Part shown: piece after piece, positions 17,906 to 26,725 of the stretch
Layout of the letters: every line of letters starts with the position of its first letter
How positions within the stretch are numbered: the first letter of the stretch is position 1
DNA from: Mycolicibacterium neoaurum
GTDB lineage: Bacteria; Actinomycetota; Actinomycetes; Mycobacteriales; Mycobacteriaceae
Assembly: GCF_036946495.1 (NCBI RefSeq)
Contig: NZ_JAQIIX010000002.1
Coordinates: 1,860,001-1,924,000, forward strand
DNA length: 64,000 nt
Direction: 5' to 3'
The notes under the pieces: generated by a model
Seen by the model: the letters and a program-made list of their open reading frames with translations, nothing else
Database searches by the model: none
Told to the model about the DNA's origin: nothing
Position numbers and translations under genes: made by a program

Positions 17906-19275
17906 CGGCGTCTCATCGCCCGTCGTGCCAGCGCACCGATGCCCAGCACCAGCGCCAGGCCCACCCCGCTCAGCACCACCATCGTGATGGGGCCGCGGTC
18001 CGGCGGCTCGATGACCACCGGCGGCGGCAGCTGCTTGACGCGGTAGGCAGCGACCTTCGGTCCGTCCGGCACATCCCAGGTCAACGCTGCGACCGGATCG
18101 ATGACCCCGGCACCGACGTAGTTGTCGACACCACCGCCGGGGTGACGCGCCGTCGCGGTGATCCGGTGCATGATCTGCGCGGCGGTCAGCTCGGGGAAGC
18201 GCTGCTTGAGCAGCGCGGCCAAACCCGACACGTAGGCGGCGGCGAATGATGTGCCTGCGATCGGGATGGGGCCATCGGCGCCGGCGAGGGCGTTGACGGG
18301 ATTGCCGTCATAGCCGAGGGCGGTGATGTTCTCGGCGGGAGCGGCGGCGTCCACCCACGGGCCGGACATCGAGAAGGTACTGGGCTGGCCGGTCTGGCCG
18401 ATGCCGCCTACGGTCAGCACCAGCGGCGAGTACCAGGCGGGCGAGACGATGGTCTGAACCTGGCGCCAGCCGCGCGGGTCATCCGGCTCGTCGGCCTCCG
18501 GTGGCGGATTTTGGGCACAGTCCTGCCCGGTGTTCCCGGCCGCGACGACCACGACGGCGCCCTTGATGTTCACCGCGAAGTTGATCGCCGCGCCGACGGT
18601 GGCCTCGTCGATCGGTCGGGTGACCTTGTAACAGGCGGCTTCGCTGATGTTGATGACCTGCGCGCCCAGGTTGGCGGCGTGCACTATCGAGCGCGCGAGG
18701 CTGCGCAGCGAACCGGCGGTCTGCGTGGTGTTGGGGTTGTTCGGATCCTGGCGTGCGCCCACCGGCTGGAAGTTGTCCGAGGTCTGGCGCAGCGACAGGA
18801 TGCGGGCATCGGGTGCCACGCCGATGAACGAATCCGTCGGGGCGCCGCGGCCGGCGATGATGGCCGCTGTCAAGGTGCCGTGGGAGTCGCAGTCCGACAT
18901 CCCGTTGCCGGCCTTGTCGACGAAATCCCCGCCCGGCTCGGCGGGTACCCGCGGTGACCCGTTCACGCCGGTGTCGATCACCGCGACGGTGACCCCGGCC
19001 CCGGTGGCGAACTTCTGCGCATCGGCCAGCCGCAGGTAGTCACTGGCCCAGGGCTTGTCGGTGAAGTTCGAGTTCGGGAAGACGATCGGCGCCGAACACT
19101 GCCGCCGTTGTTCGGTCGGCTGGTCGGGCCCGGTTTCGTCCGGGGGAACGGCGCCGGCGTCGATCACCGGCGGCTCGATCGCACCGGCGGGCGGTGCCGC
19201 CACGATGAGCAGAGCCGGCGGCGCCGTCAGCAACACCAGCGCCAGGGTGGCCAGCAGCACACCGATGCGTCGCAC
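17902..19275 (-). CDS. mycP1: ESX-1 mycosin protease MycP1
   Basis: Mycosin-1 is a membrane-anchored subtilisin-like serine protease needed for ESX-1 complex stability, and it cleaves EspB. The catalytic triad is visible: Asp101 (VAVIDTG), His132 (DSHGT) and Ser343 (AGTSFAA), with the oxyanion Asn248 (AAGN). A signal peptide spans residues 1-32 (LLATLALVLLTAPP core), and a C-terminal membrane helix lies near 425-447 followed by a basic end (RRAMRRR). I chose the GTG at 19275, preceded by AAGGGGAG, over a 32-residue upstream extension that lacks signal character. 457 residues is normal. It heads the leftward mycP1-eccE1-espB-espL operon. Confidence 0.94.
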   Translation of the reverse strand: MRRIGVLLATLALVLLTAPPALLIVAAPPAGAIEPPVIDAGAVPPDETGPDQPTEQRRQCSAPIVFPNSNFTDKPWASDYLRLADAQKFATGAGVTVAVIDTGVNGSPRVPAEPGGDFVDKAGNGMSDCDSHGTLTAAIIAGRGAPTDSFIGVAPDARILSLRQTSDNFQPVGARQDPNNPNTTQTAGSLRSLARSIVHAANLGAQVINISEAACYKVTRPIDEATVGAAINFAVNIKGAVVVVAAGNTGQDCAQNPPPEADEPDDPRGWRQVQTIVSPAWYSPLVLTVGGIGQTGQPSTFSMSGPWVDAAAPAENITALGYDGNPVNALAGADGPIPIAGTSFAAAYVSGLAALLKQRFPELTAAQIMHRITATARHPGGGVDNYVGAGVIDPVAALTWDVPDGPKVAAYRVKQLPPPVVIEPPDRGPITMVVLSGVGLALVLGIGALARRAMRRR

Positions 19276-19448
19276 GGTCTGTTCACTCCCCTTTGCAGTC
19301 CCCGGGTGCCGGATGTGCTGGCACATCCCGCAGCAAAGCGAAGGCCGCCGTTCGGCGACGCATCGTGTCACGTCAGCCTAGGTCGGCCTTCGCCAGAGCA
19401 AGTTTACGGGGGTGTAGACAGGGTGCGTTCCGCTTTCTTGCGTGCTGT
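19276..19448 (-). other. Intergenic region upstream of mycP1
   Basis: These 173 bp separate the ptsH stop from the mycP1 start, both on the minus strand. They mark the border between ESX-1 and the PTS cluster and should hold the mycP1 promoter. I see no gene and no unambiguous promoter or terminator. Confidence 0.5.
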
Positions 19449-19706
19449 TCAGGCGTCCAGATCTTTGGCCACCAGCTCGGCGATCGAGGCCAGGGCGGCC
19501 GAATCCTCGGAGCTGACGGTCACCTGGGCGCCGTTACCCGCACCCAGGGTCATGATCATCAGCGCCGAGCCCGCGTCCACGGGTTCCCCGCCGTCCAACG
19601 ACAGGGTGACCTCGGCACCGGAATTGGTGACGGCCTCGGCGATGATGGCGGCCGGCCGGGCGTGCAGGCCGATGGCGGATCCGACGGTGACGGTCTTCTC
19701 GGGCAT
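19449..19706 (-). CDS. ptsH: Phosphocarrier protein HPr
   Basis: HPr carries the phosphoryl group from Enzyme I to the sugar-specific EIIA domains. The 85-residue protein has the active-site His15 in GLHARPA and a serine in the regulatory helix region (GSALMIMTLG, Ser47), both at canonical positions. The ribosome binding site is AAGGAGAG. It is the last gene of the leftward fruR-fruK-fruA-ptsH run, 74 bp after fruA. Its partner ptsI is encoded divergently from the same cluster, so the full phosphorelay is present. Confidence 0.93.
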   Translation of the reverse strand: MPEKTVTVGSAIGLHARPAAIIAEAVTNSGAEVTLSLDGGEPVDAGSALMIMTLGAGNGAQVTVSSEDSAALASIAELVAKDLDA

Positions 19707-19780
19707 TCTTTCTCTCCTTGTTTATTCGGGGGGTGGGGTTTGTTGGGCGTTGGGTTTGTTAGACGTTGGGTACTGCGGTC

Positions 19781-21754
19781 TCAGGCGGCGACGGGTTGCC
19801 GCGGCTTGACGAACTGTTTGGCGGCGACGACCGCGGCGGCCGCCGCGATGGTTCCCGCGGCAAGTGACACGAGGAACCAGATCAGGTTGCCGATCGCGAA
19901 GAAGACGAAGATGCCGCCGTGCGGTGCGCGCAGCGTGACATCGAAGGCCATGCACAGCGCCCCGGTGATGGCGCCGCCGAACATCATCGACGGAATGACG
20001 CGCAGCGGGTCGGCCGCGGCGAAGGGGATGGCACCCTCGGAGATGAAGGCGGCTCCCAGCAGCCAGGCCGCCCGGCCGTTCTCCTTCTCGGGCTCGCTGA
20101 ACAGGCTCGGCCGGACGGTGGTCGCCAGGGCCATGGCCAGCGGCGGCACCATGCCGGCGGCCATGACGGTCGCCATCACCTCGAACGAGGCGGTGGTGGC
20201 GGCGGCCAGGCCCGCGGTGGCGAACGCATAGGCGGCCTTGTTGACCGGTCCGCCGAGATCGAAGCACATCATCAGACCCAGGATCACGCCGAGCAGGATG
20301 GCCGAGGTGCCGGTCAGTCCGTTGAGCCAGTCGGTCAGCCCGGTGTTGATCAACGCCAGCGGGCGCCCGATGAGCAGGAACATGATGAGGCCGACGACCA
20401 GTGAGGCGACCAGCGGGATGATGACGACCGGCATCAGTCCGCGCAGCCAGCGCGGCACGTCGATGCGACTGATCCACAGCGCGGTGAAGCCGGCGATCAC
20501 GCCGCCGACGATGCCGCCGATGAAACCGCCGCCGACGAACACGGCGAGCGCACCCGCGGTGAAGCCCGGGGCGATACCCGGACGGTCGGCGATGGCGAAG
20601 GATATGTAGCCGGCCAGGGCGGGCACCAGGAATCCGAATGCCAGACCGCCGAGGCTGAACAGGATGGCTCCGAAGTACTGGGCCAGTCCGCCGTCGGGGA
20701 GGTTGCTCAAGGAGTTGTTCAGGGCGATGTCATTGGCGACATCGGCGATCTCGTAGCCGCCGAACAGGAAGCCCAGCGCGATCAGCAGACCGCCGGCGGC
20801 CACGAACGGGATCATGTAGCTGACGCCGGTGAGCAGGATCTGGCGGGTCCGGGTGCCCCAGCCGACATTCGACGAGCCCTCGGTGGCCTCATCGGCTGGA
20901 CCACTGCCCTCCACTCGGGCGGCCTTCGGGTTGCTCGATGCGGCAACGGCTTCGGAGATCATGGCATCGGGTTCGTTGATCGCGCGTTTCACGCCGGAGG
21001 CGATGACGGGCTTCCCGGCGAACCGGCCGCGGTCCTTCACGCCGACATCGGTGGCGAAGATGACCGCATCGGCTGCGGCGATCGTCGCCGCCGGCAGCGG
21101 TGTGCTCCCCGACGAGCCCTGGGTCTCCACGACGAGGTCCACATCGGCGCGTTCGGCGGCCAGTTTGAGCGCATCGGCGGCCATGTACGTGTGCGCGATC
21201 CCGGTGGGGCACGCGGTGATCGCGACGATGCTCTTCTTGCCTGCCGGTGCCGCGGGTTGTGCGGGGGCTGCCGCAGGCGCGGGTGCGGCGGGCGCCGGGT
21301 TCACCACACCGTCGACCAGTGCGACGAGCTCACCGGCAGTCGGCGCGGCACGCAGTTGTTCGACGAAGTCCTTGCGCACCAGCGCACGAGCGAGGCTGGA
21401 AAGCAGCTTGAGGTGCTCAGAGCCGCCCGATTCCGGTGCCGCGATGAGGAATACCAGGTCGGCGGGACCATCCGGAGCGCCGAAGTCCACGGCCGGGGAC
21501 AGTCGGGCGAAGCCGATGGTGGGGGCGTCGACATGAGGGGACCGGCAGTGCGGGATGGCGATCCCGCCGGGCAGGCCGGTGGCCGACTGGGCCTCGCGGG
21601 CCAGCGCCGCCGCGATCAGGCCGTCGGTGTCGGACGTGCGGCCGGCACCGGCGAGCAGACCGGCGAGTCGGCCGATGACGGCCTCCTTGTCGGTACCGGC
21701 GTCGGTGTCGAGGAGCACCAGGTCGGTCGTGATGACCGGAGCGGATGTGGACAT
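19781..21754 (-). CDS. fruA: PTS fructose-specific EIIABC transporter
   Basis: This is a membrane permease that takes up fructose while phosphorylating it to fructose-1-phosphate. The 657 residues contain EIIA (about 1-150, active His69 in AIPHCRS), an Ala/Pro-rich linker (about 153-172), EIIB (about 174-270, active Cys182 in ITACPTGIAHTY) and the membrane-embedded EIIC (about 310-650, many hydrophobic helices such as YMIPFVAAGGLLIALGFLF). I chose the ATG at 21754 because upstream in-frame sequence runs into fruK in another frame and has no domain. It lies 34 bp after fruK. Fructose is inferred from the FruA family and linkage to 1-phosphofructokinase. Confidence 0.92.
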   Translation of the reverse strand: MSTSAPVITTDLVLLDTDAGTDKEAVIGRLAGLLAGAGRTSDTDGLIAAALAREAQSATGLPGGIAIPHCRSPHVDAPTIGFARLSPAVDFGAPDGPADLVFLIAAPESGGSEHLKLLSSLARALVRKDFVEQLRAAPTAGELVALVDGVVNPAPAAPAPAAAPAQPAAPAGKKSIVAITACPTGIAHTYMAADALKLAAERADVDLVVETQGSSGSTPLPAATIAAADAVIFATDVGVKDRGRFAGKPVIASGVKRAINEPDAMISEAVAASSNPKAARVEGSGPADEATEGSSNVGWGTRTRQILLTGVSYMIPFVAAGGLLIALGFLFGGYEIADVANDIALNNSLSNLPDGGLAQYFGAILFSLGGLAFGFLVPALAGYISFAIADRPGIAPGFTAGALAVFVGGGFIGGIVGGVIAGFTALWISRIDVPRWLRGLMPVVIIPLVASLVVGLIMFLLIGRPLALINTGLTDWLNGLTGTSAILLGVILGLMMCFDLGGPVNKAAYAFATAGLAAATTASFEVMATVMAAGMVPPLAMALATTVRPSLFSEPEKENGRAAWLLGAAFISEGAIPFAAADPLRVIPSMMFGGAITGALCMAFDVTLRAPHGGIFVFFAIGNLIWFLVSLAAGTIAAAAAVVAAKQFVKPRQPVAA

Positions 21755-21788
21755 GACCAAACTTTCTGTGGGGGTCAGGAAATGGGAG

Positions 21789-22766
21789 TCAGGAATCGGT
21801 ATGTACGGGGGAGATGGCCCGCACGGGGACGGCGTCGAGGTGGAGCTGGTCGGGTGAGGGCAGGGCGGAACCGGGCAGGGCGGCCGCCGCACTTCCGTAG
21901 GCGACCGCCATCCGCAGCCGCTCCGCCGGATCGGCACCGGCCTGTTCGGCGCGCACATAACCGGCCAGCGACGAGTCCCCGGCCCCGACGGTGCTACGCG
22001 GGGTGATCGGTGGTGAGCCGGCCAGCCAGCTGCCCGACGGATCGACCAGTACCGCACCGGCGGCACCGAGGGTGACCAGCACGCTCCGGGCGCCGCGGTC
22101 GACCAATTGCCGGGCCGCGGCGACCACCGGACCCGGATCACCCTGGGCAGCAGCATCTTCCAGCTCCTGGCCGGAAGTTCCGGTCAGCCCGGCCAGCTCT
22201 TCGGCGTTGGGTTTGATCAGGTCGGGCGCGGCGGTGCCGAATGCCTCGGCCAGTGCGGTGAGCGGAGCGTCGGAAGTGTCGACGGCCACCCGGCAGTTCG
22301 ATCCGGCCAGTTCGGCGACGACGTCGGCATACCAGCTTGTGGGCACACCCGGCGGCAGCGAGCCCGACAGCACCACCCAGCTGGCGCTGCGTGCGGCGTC
22401 GATGACCGTGCGGGTGAGCGCATCCAGCGCCGCAGCGTCCAACGGCGCGCCGGGGGCATTGAGTTTGGTTGTGGTGCCGTCATTTTCGGTGACGGCGATG
22501 TTCGTGCGCACCGGAGCCGGGACGGCCACCGCGCGGAACGGGACGGCCGCGGCGCGCAGCGCGGTGAGGATCGGATCGTCGGCGGCGGCGGGTAACACGG
22601 CCACCGCGTCCAGGCCTGCAAGGCCGAGTGCGCGGGCCACATTGACGCCCTTGCCGCCGGGCTCGTCGGTGACCGAGCTGATGCGGTGTACCGCGCCGCG
22701 GGTGAGGGTGCCCGGCAGCGTGACCGTGCGGTCGATGCTGGGGTTCGGGGTGACGGTGACGATCAT
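21789..22766 (-). CDS. fruK: 1-phosphofructokinase
   Basis: FruK phosphorylates fructose-1-phosphate to fructose-1,6-bisphosphate, the step after PTS uptake. The 325-residue PfkB-family protein shows the N-terminal signature GGKGVNVARAL, a substrate region TPNPSIDRTV and the C-terminal motif VGAGDSSLAGY with the catalytic Asp. The ATG overlaps the stop of the DeoR gene by 4 bp and fruA follows after 34 bp, so the three are an operon. Confidence 0.92.
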   Translation of the reverse strand: MIVTVTPNPSIDRTVTLPGTLTRGAVHRISSVTDEPGGKGVNVARALGLAGLDAVAVLPAAADDPILTALRAAAVPFRAVAVPAPVRTNIAVTENDGTTTKLNAPGAPLDAAALDALTRTVIDAARSASWVVLSGSLPPGVPTSWYADVVAELAGSNCRVAVDTSDAPLTALAEAFGTAAPDLIKPNAEELAGLTGTSGQELEDAAAQGDPGPVVAAARQLVDRGARSVLVTLGAAGAVLVDPSGSWLAGSPPITPRSTVGAGDSSLAGYVRAEQAGADPAERLRMAVAYGSAAAALPGSALPSPDQLHLDAVPVRAISPVHTDS

Positions 22767-23542
22767 GCGGTTGCTCCTGCACGGATGATGTCGATACCGC
22801 AGCCGCTGAGTTCGGCATGGGTGTCGGGGCTGATCTCGGTATCGGTGATGATGGCGTCGACACTGGACAGTGCGGCGAAGCTGTGCAGTTCCTCACGGCC
22901 CATCTTCGATGAATCAGCAGCCACCACAACGTAATTGGCACACTTGACCATGGCGCGCTTGATGGCGGCCTCCTCGGCGTCGGGAGTGGAAAGACCGTGT
23001 CGGGCGGTGATGCCGTTGGTGCCGATGAACGCGATGTCGACCCGTAGTTGCTCGAGAGTCTGCAGGGCCTGTTCGCCGACGCAGGCCTGGGTGAGGCCGC
23101 GAACCCGCCCGCCGAGCACCTGCAGGGACACCGAAGTCACGGTGGACAACCGGCCGGCGACCGGAATCGAGTTGGTCACCACCACCAGTTCGCGGTCGGT
23201 CGGGATGGCCGCGGCGATGCGGCTTGTGGTCGTGCCGGCGTCGAGCAGCACGCTGCCACCACCGACCGGAAAGAACTCGGTTGCCGCCGCGGCGATGGCG
23301 TCCTTGTACGGCGCCCGGGTGGCATCGCGTTCATCGACGTCCTGCTCGACGAGGTGCAGTGCCCGGGCCGGAACGGCGCCGCCGTGCACGCGGCGCAACA
23401 GGCCCGCCTTGTGCAGCACCGCGAGGTCGCGTCGCACGGTTTCGGTGGTCACGTCATAGGCGGTGGCGAGCTCGGCGACCGAGGCGCGGCCGCGCTGGAT
23501 CACCAGGGCGGCGATGGCCTGCTGGCGTTCCTCGGCGTACAT
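22763..23542 (-). CDS. DeoR-family transcriptional regulator of the fructose PTS
   Basis: A 259-residue DeoR/GlpR-type repressor. The N-terminal winged helix-turn-helix has the family signature (RGRASVAELATAYDVTTETVRRDL, residues about 18-41). The C-terminal DeoR sensor domain includes VLLDAGTTTSRIA and IAFIGTNGI, which in relatives binds a sugar phosphate; fructose-1-phosphate is the likely ligand here. It is the first gene of the fruK-fruA-ptsH operon and divergent from ptsI, so it probably controls both from the 102-bp gap. The gene could be called fruR, but I leave the symbol empty because the name is used for unrelated families. Confidence 0.88.
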   Translation of the reverse strand: MYAEERQQAIAALVIQRGRASVAELATAYDVTTETVRRDLAVLHKAGLLRRVHGGAVPARALHLVEQDVDERDATRAPYKDAIAAAATEFFPVGGGSVLLDAGTTTSRIAAAIPTDRELVVVTNSIPVAGRLSTVTSVSLQVLGGRVRGLTQACVGEQALQTLEQLRVDIAFIGTNGITARHGLSTPDAEEAAIKRAMVKCANYVVVAADSSKMGREELHSFAALSSVDAIITDTEISPDTHAELSGCGIDIIRAGATA

Positions 23543-23609
23543 CGGGCTCCGTCCAGGGGTGGCACGATCTGCTGAAATGTTGATATGTGTGGTTTTACGC
23601 TTGTTTCTG

Positions 23610-23637
23610 TTGACTTGTCAATGCTTTCTTGTAATCT
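23610..23637 (+). promoter_or_regulatory. ptsI promoter with overlapping dyad
   Basis: TTGACT at 23610-23615 and TAATCT at 23632-23637 are 16 bp apart, close to sigma-A consensus. The -10 lies 7 bp before the ptsI ATG at 23645 and no Shine-Dalgarno is seen, so the message may be leaderless. TTGAC-TT-GTCAA at 23610-23621 is a perfect inverted repeat overlapping the -35 and is a candidate operator for the divergent DeoR regulator. Confidence 0.65.
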
Positions 23638-23644
23638 GAATCAC

Positions 23645-25327
23645 ATGAGTTCTTCAACAGTGACCGACTCGAAGGTCCTCCACGGCGTCCCGGTGGTCGC
23701 GGGCGTCGCCTATGCGCCGGTGATCCGTCCCGGCGCCCGGCCACAGGTCACCGAACAACCGGCGGCCGAACTTGCCGAAGCCGACCGTCCGGCCGAGGTC
23801 GCGCGGCTCAAGGAGGCTGCCGCGACCGTCGCCACCAGGTTGCGTGATCGCGCCGGACACGCCACCGGCGTGGCATCGGAAGTGCTGGCGACCACCGCCG
23901 CACTCGCGCAGGACCGCGCCTGGCTCGGTGACGCGGAGAAGCGGGTCAACACGGGCACTCCCGCGCCACAGGCGGTCGGTGCGGCCATCGGCAAGATCGC
24001 CGATGCGCTGTCCAAGGCGGGTGATCTGATGGCCGAACGCGTCACCGACCTACGCGATATCCGGGATCGGGTGCTGGCCCAGCTCGCGGGTCTGCCCGAA
24101 CCCGGCGTCCCGACCCCGGACAGCCCGTCGATCCTGTGCGCCGAGGATCTCGCGCCCGCCGATACCGCCGGGTTGGATCCGAGACTGGTCGTGGCATTGG
24201 CGACCACCCTCGGTGGGCCGACGAGCCACACCGCGATCATCGCGCGCCAGTTGGGGATTCCGTGCGTTGTTGCCGTGGACGGCCTCGACGAGGTGCCGGT
24301 CGGTGTGCCGGTGATGGTCGACGGCGCGCTCGGCACCGTGACGGTGGCGCCGGACGCCGCCGAGGCCGCGCGCGCTGTCGAGACCTCCCGGGCCGAGGCT
24401 GAACGGGTCGCCCAATGGAAGGGCCCCGGTGCGACTGCCGACGGGCACGCCGTCGCGGTACTGGCCAACGTCCAAGATGGAGCCGCGGCGCAGGCCGCTC
24501 GCCAGACCCCGGCCGAGGGTGTCGGATTGTTCCGCACCGAATTGTGCTTCCTCAACCGCGATACCGAACCCTCGGTGGACGAGCAGGCGCGGATCTACGG
24601 CGAAGTGCTGACCGCCTTCGAGGGACGCAAGGTCGTCATCCGCACCCTGGACGCAGGTTCGGACAAGCCGTTGAAATTCGCCGGTCACCCGGATGAGGCC
24701 AACCCGGCGCTCGGCGTGCGCGGTGTGCGGATCTCGTTCGGCAACCCGGGATTGATGACGCGTCAGCTCGAGTCGATCGCGGCGGCCGCCGCCGCCACGG
24801 GTGCCGACCCGTGGGTCATGGCTCCGATGATCGCCACCGCCGACGAAGCGAAAACCTTTGCCGAGCAAGCACGGTCATTCGGACTGACACCCGGGGTGAT
24901 GATCGAGATCCCGGCGGCTGCTCTGTTGGCGGGCCGGATCCTTGAGCATGTCGACTTCCTGTCCATCGGTACCAATGATCTGGCCCAGTACACGATGGCA
25001 GCGGATCGGATGTCGGCCGAGCTGGCGACGCTGACCGACCCGTGGCAGCCGGGCGTGCTGGCGCTGGTGGACATGACGGCGCGGGCCGGCGCGGCGGCGG
25101 GTAAGCCGGTCGGCGTGTGCGGGGAGGCTGCGGCCGATCCGATGCTGGCTTGCGTGTTGGTGGGGATGGGCATCACGTCGCTGTCGGCGGCGGCGACGGC
25201 GGTACCGGGCGTCGGCGCCGCGCTGGCCGCGGTGACCTTGGACCAATGCCGGGCCGCTGCCGAAGCCGTTCTGGCTACGGCCAGCGCGGCAGATGCACGA
25301 GCGGCGGCGTCTCAGATCCTGAGCTGA
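23645..25327 (+). CDS. ptsI: PTS Enzyme I (phosphoenolpyruvate-protein phosphotransferase)
   Basis: Enzyme I takes phosphate from phosphoenolpyruvate and passes it to HPr. The 560-residue product has the phospho-histidine His195 in GGPTSHTAIIARQLGIPCVV, the PEP-binding LFRTELCFLNR, the signature MIEIPAAALL and FLSIGTNDLAQYTMAADR, and the catalytic Cys in GVCGEAAADP. I chose the ATG at 23645, which begins MSSSTVTDSKVLHG and fits the promoter spacing, over an upstream start at 23585. It is divergent from the fru operon and ends at a strong hairpin. Confidence 0.94.
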   Translation: MSSSTVTDSKVLHGVPVVAGVAYAPVIRPGARPQVTEQPAAELAEADRPAEVARLKEAAATVATRLRDRAGHATGVASEVLATTAALAQDRAWLGDAEKRVNTGTPAPQAVGAAIGKIADALSKAGDLMAERVTDLRDIRDRVLAQLAGLPEPGVPTPDSPSILCAEDLAPADTAGLDPRLVVALATTLGGPTSHTAIIARQLGIPCVVAVDGLDEVPVGVPVMVDGALGTVTVAPDAAEAARAVETSRAEAERVAQWKGPGATADGHAVAVLANVQDGAAAQAARQTPAEGVGLFRTELCFLNRDTEPSVDEQARIYGEVLTAFEGRKVVIRTLDAGSDKPLKFAGHPDEANPALGVRGVRISFGNPGLMTRQLESIAAAAAATGADPWVMAPMIATADEAKTFAEQARSFGLTPGVMIEIPAAALLAGRILEHVDFLSIGTNDLAQYTMAADRMSAELATLTDPWQPGVLALVDMTARAGAAAGKPVGVCGEAAADPMLACVLVGMGITSLSAAATAVPGVGAALAAVTLDQCRAAAEAVLATASAADARAAASQILS

Positions 25328-25331
25328 GACG

Positions 25332-25377
25332 CAGCTCGCCGCGAGCGCGCACCGTGTGCACATCTCGCGGCGAGCTG
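25332..25377. terminator. 14-bp inverted repeat between convergent genes
   Basis: CAGCTCGCCGCGAG (25332-25345) is perfectly repeated in reverse complement at 25364-25377, with an 18-base spacer. It begins 5 bp after the ptsI stop and ends 14 bp before the stop of the convergent small gene, so it probably terminates both. No T-tract follows, which is common for mycobacterial terminators. Confidence 0.7.
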
Positions 25378-25390
25378 GTGAGAGGAGTCG

Positions 25391-25558
25391 CTAGAACCAG
25401 GCTTTTCGGCCACCGACGGGGCGTCCGACAGCGCCGAGGATCCACAACACGACACCGACGACCACAAGGATCGCTCCGATCGTGTACAGGATCGACAGAC
25501 TGGTGAAATAGCCGATGATCAGCAAGATGACGCCGAGGATGATCATGATGATTCCCAT
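25391..25558 (-). CDS. Small hydrophobic membrane protein (DUF6131-like)
   Basis: A 55-residue protein with two closely spaced membrane helices (about 3-20 and 24-44, IIMIILGVILLIIGYF and LYTIGAILVVVGVVLWIL). The conserved-looking end is GAVGRPVGGRKAWF. It resembles the short actinobacterial DUF6131 group, whose function is unknown to me. The start may be the ATG given here or the in-frame ATG four codons later (25546), which has GGATGGGA just upstream and fits relatives better. It is convergent with ptsI and separated from it by a strong hairpin. Confidence 0.75.
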   Translation of the reverse strand: MGIIMIILGVILLIIGYFTSLSILYTIGAILVVVGVVLWILGAVGRPVGGRKAWF

Positions 25559-25671
25559 CCGTAGAAGTGTTGTCGGACCGGTGAATTTCCCTATCCGTCA
25601 AAACTCAAACCATGATCGTTCTTGACTGCGCCGATGGGAATGAATCGGACCGTGGTCCGGTTACACGAAAC

Positions 25672-26643
25672 ATGCCTGCCATCTCTGCTGACACCCTGAC
25701 GCTGCCCCGCATCGCAGGGCCGACTCCCGCCGAGACCGACCGGCCGGTCCGGTCGTTGACGACCGGCCCCCGCGGATACGAAGGGGAAGGCTTCCCCGTG
25801 GTGCGTGCCTTCGCCGGCGTCAGTGCCGCGGATCTGGATCCTTTCGTGCACATGGACCAGATGGGTGAGGTCGCGTACCAGCCCGGTGAGCCGCGGGGTA
25901 CCGACTGGCACCCCCACCGCGGCTTCGAGACCGTCACCTACATGCTCGACGGCCGTTTCGCGCACCAGGATTCGCACGGCGGCGGCGGTCTCATCACCGA
26001 CGGTGCCACCCAGTGGATGACGGCGGGTGCGGGAATTCTGCACATCGAGACACCTCCGGCCGAGCTGGTCGAGAGTGGCGGACTCTTCCACGGTGTGCAG
26101 TTGTGGGTGAACCTGCCACGCAAGGACAAGTTCGCTGCCCCGCGCTACCAGTCGATCGAGGGTGGCACGGTGGGGCTGTTGTCCTCCGAGGACGGGGGCG
26201 CGTTGGTCCGGGTGATTGCCGGGGAGATCGCCGGACACCGCGGTCCCGGAAGCACCCATACGCCGATCACCTTGACGCACAGCACCATCGAGCCCGGCGC
26301 ACGGTTGAGCCTGCCGTGGAACCGAAGCTACAACGCCCTGGTCTACATCCTGTCCGGGCGCGGCACCGTGGGCCCGGTCGGTCACCCGATCCAGCAGGGT
26401 CAGCTGGCCGTCCTGGGGCCCGGTGACCGCATCGTCATCACCGCGGACGAGGGCCAGGACGCTCATCGCCCCGCCCTGGAGGCACTGGTGCTCGGTGGCC
26501 AACCGATTCGTGAACCGGTGGTCCAGTACGGACCGTTCGTGATGAACACCCGCGCCGAGGTCCTGCAGGCGCTCGATGATTTCAACGCAGGCCGGTTCGG
26601 CTCCCTGCCGCCCGATGCGCTGATGCCCCACCGAGTCGGCTGA
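25672..26643 (+). CDS. Pirin family protein
   Basis: A 323-residue bicupin of the pirin family; bacterial members include quercetin dioxygenase-like enzymes and redox-responsive regulators. Metal-ligand histidines are visible in the N-terminal cupin (GTDWHPHRGFETVTYML and AGAGILHIE). The family-typical TPITLTHSTIEPGARLSLPW opens the C-terminal cupin. I prefer the ATG at 25672; an in-frame ATG at 25612 would add 20 residues without family character. It stands alone between the small membrane gene and a TetR regulator. The substrate cannot be told from sequence. Confidence 0.85.
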   Translation: MPAISADTLTLPRIAGPTPAETDRPVRSLTTGPRGYEGEGFPVVRAFAGVSAADLDPFVHMDQMGEVAYQPGEPRGTDWHPHRGFETVTYMLDGRFAHQDSHGGGGLITDGATQWMTAGAGILHIETPPAELVESGGLFHGVQLWVNLPRKDKFAAPRYQSIEGGTVGLLSSEDGGALVRVIAGEIAGHRGPGSTHTPITLTHSTIEPGARLSLPWNRSYNALVYILSGRGTVGPVGHPIQQGQLAVLGPGDRIVITADEGQDAHRPALEALVLGGQPIREPVVQYGPFVMNTRAEVLQALDDFNAGRFGSLPPDALMPHRVG

Positions 26644-26725
26644 ATGTTTGCTGTGACTCGGCGGTCACCTCGCCGCGCAACGAACGTCCGATAGCGGGGT
26701 CTGCGGGCTGTGGCAGAATTTGACT

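Noticed and set aside
19707..19780. Possible small gene or repeat array between fruA and ptsH
   Set aside because: The GTTGGG/TTTGTT-rich stretch is irregular and too short; no coding frame or conserved hairpin is evident.
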